From Phlegmacium glaucopus (Eukaryota > Basidiomycota > Agaricomycetes > Agaricales > Cortinariaceae), in NCBI GenBank assembly GCA_015039465.1, contig MU130010.1, forward strand, positions 251,514-267,944: a stretch of DNA of 16,431 nucleotides. Reading direction: 5' to 3'. Both the position numbers and the translations under genes were made by a program. Below, one piece after another: positions 15,289 to 16,431 of this stretch; positions within the stretch are counted from its first letter, which is position 1; each line of letters starts with the position of its first letter. Below the pieces are notes generated by a model. It was not told where the DNA came from. It was given only the letters and a program-made list of their open reading frames with translations, and did not search any database.

Positions 15289-16431
15289 TCAATCAATGCT
15301 ATTTAAGTCACCCACCTCCTCTAAGTCTTCATCTCCACTATCACTATCACTATCACTATCACTAACATCATGCTGTATTCCCTTTTCTTCCTTTTTCCTC
15401 TTTATATCCTGCTTTCTCAACACATGTTTAGTGTGATAGTAGAGCATAGCATGGCAAAACCAATCAAAGTTTCCAGGAGTCATACACTTCAAAATAGATT
15501 CATATCCCCCAAGCCATGAATTTAGCTGTTCACAGGCCTGTTAACTATTGAGTCAGATTACTATTAGAAAAATAAAGACACTTGCCTGTGTATTAAATGC
15601 ATGTTTAAAGCAAGGATTTCCATTTTTATCAGTGGCTGGAATAACAAGATTTGGTGCAGAACCATCACTTGGAGTCGGATTGCACCATGTGCGACAAATA
15701 ATGTCTGTAGCTTTGTGATTTGTATAGTGGTATGAATCCACAACAAAACGTGTTGTTTCAAACCAATCTGCATAGGTACCATTGTTGACAATAAATTTAA
15801 GCACTGTACATGCCTTGTCAATGCATACATAAGCTGGTCGTGATTCCATGGATGGATAGATACTATTGAGAAAATTCATTATTTTGGTTGGAGATTCAGA
15901 CTTGGCAAATTTTTTCCAAGCTATAACAGTACCACATGGAGCACAGACAGTCTCAACACAGTAAAAGCGATTAGGACTGAAATAATGTTTGTTTTCTCTG
16001 TCAGGTGGTACTGGCCCATCATGAGGCAAGGAATTTTGTTGCAAATTTGGCAGCCATTCAACATTGTCTGCTGGTCGTCTTAACATTCGCCGAACTCCTG
16101 CTAATGCACCAGGACTCCGATTGTGAATATGTTTGTCCCATTCACTTTTATGCTGTTGACAAGCCTGTGTTGGATGAAGTTTATCATTGTGGCAGCCAAT
16201 CACACGGCATTTACTTCCATATGCTCTTTCATGTATAGCACAAAATGAACCACCTCGAGCATTTAGAAGCTCAGATTCACAGTTATCAAATGCACAGTGT
16301 GTTGGTCCCATCACTATGCCATCAACCACATGCATTGTTACATCTGCATGATCAACTTCCATATCATCAGGATTTTCATTTGCTGAAGGCCTATATGGCT
16401 GGGGACATTCTGGACAGGCATGACCATTAGC
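15289..16431 (-). CDS. CxC6 cysteine-cluster protein of KDZ transposons (partial, two exons)
   Basis: The sequence is coding from the right edge (16431) to 15586, then 15289-15537, giving 364 residues with no damage; the N-terminus is off the window. It has CPEC (C6, C9 from the edge). A cysteine cluster follows, C46-x4-C51-x12-C64-x2-H67-x7-C75-x4-C80-x10-C91-x2-H94, within GPTHCAFDNC...SFCAIH...CRVIGC...QACQQH. This fits the CxC6 cluster associated with KDZ transposases. Next come HYFSPNRFYCVETVCAPCG, YVCIDKAC, RFVVDSYHYTNHKATDIICR, and after the intron ACEQLNSWLGGYESILKCM. The conserved D, D, H and E recall a transposase RNase H fold (inference). The tail is basic, then an (SD)n acidic run encoded by an ACTATC repeat. 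The 48-nt intron 15538-15585 appears to use GC-AG borders (CAG|GCAAGT...AACAG|GCC), which alone keeps frame. The upstream part probably holds CxC5. Confidence 0.85.
15538..15585 (-). other. GC-AG intron of the KDZ-type gene
   Basis: Minus-strand donor GCAAGT and acceptor AACAG, 48 nt, with a CTGAC branch-like motif near the acceptor. The nearest GT donor, 4 nt further in, would lead to an immediate stop. Confidence 0.65.

Larger units (their letters stand above)
14988..16431. mobile_element. Element D: putative autonomous KDZ-type transposon (left end, open to right)
   Basis: Left end TTTCTGTCCCCCACC (14988-15002) resembles element A's TTTACAGTCCCCCAC. A palindromic array (15003-15192) follows, and the 3' end of the CxC6/KDZ-type gene comes only about 95 bp later. 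Terminus, array and gene in such close order make one element the simplest reading. The right end is outside the window. Confidence 0.6.

Noticed and set aside
1..16431. tRNA, rRNA or other structured RNA genes
   Set aside because: No cloverleaf, rRNA signature or Pol III A/B box pair was recognised by eye.

Overview
The window is transposon-dense DNA from a filamentous fungus, most likely a basidiomycete of the Agaricomycetes. The evidence is short introns (48-68 nt with one 255-nt exception), Ty1/copia and Ty3/gypsy relics of agaricomycete type, a CxC6/KDZ-type transposon gene, and two TET/JBP-like dioxygenase relics. KDZ transposons and expanded TET/JBP genes are known to occur together in these fungi. 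Almost every gene except the KDZ-type one is broken. Genus and species cannot be named from the sequence.

Layout. 1-2731 is a stack of retrotransposons. The 3' end of a plus-strand copia element (pol to 835, LTR 1043-1380) sits inside a minus-strand gypsy integrase gene (1381-2731). That gene is split a second time by a 415-bp solo LTR (1666-2080) with a TCTAC target duplication. 2732-5264 is non-autonomous DNA transposon A. 5711-6239 is an LTR-like repeat with a more CpG-decayed second copy at 12413-12842. 6801-9661 looks like a related transposon C, interrupted by complete element B (7135-8786). C also holds a truncated coiled-coil gene with a palindrome-rich promoter-like region.

9780-14786 is a cluster of decayed genes. 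It holds a multi-exon minus-strand gene that only distantly recalls DUF6532 proteins, a minus-strand TET/JBP dioxygenase, a serine/acid-rich minus-strand exon, and a plus-strand Tet-like 2OG-Fe(II) oxygenase of a different subfamily. 14988 to the right edge is element D: a terminal sequence, a dense palindromic subterminal array, and a minus-strand CxC6/KDZ-type gene that is open where visible.

Common thread. Elements A, B and C end in CTTTACACTCCCCCAC or close variants, and D has a weaker match. Each carries its own subterminal array of short palindromic motifs: CCAGC/GGACT/CCGG in A, GGATTCC/GGAATCC in B, CTCTAAGA and CAGGTTGCC in C, TCTGATCAGA in D. A (inverted) and B also share C-run/G-run hairpins followed by T tracts, GAC/TTG-rich repeats, a TGGCA...TGCCA palindrome and an E-box cluster. 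Because D couples such an end to a KDZ-type gene, I infer that a KDZ-type transposase moves the whole family. All positions were read by eye; no alignment or database search was run.
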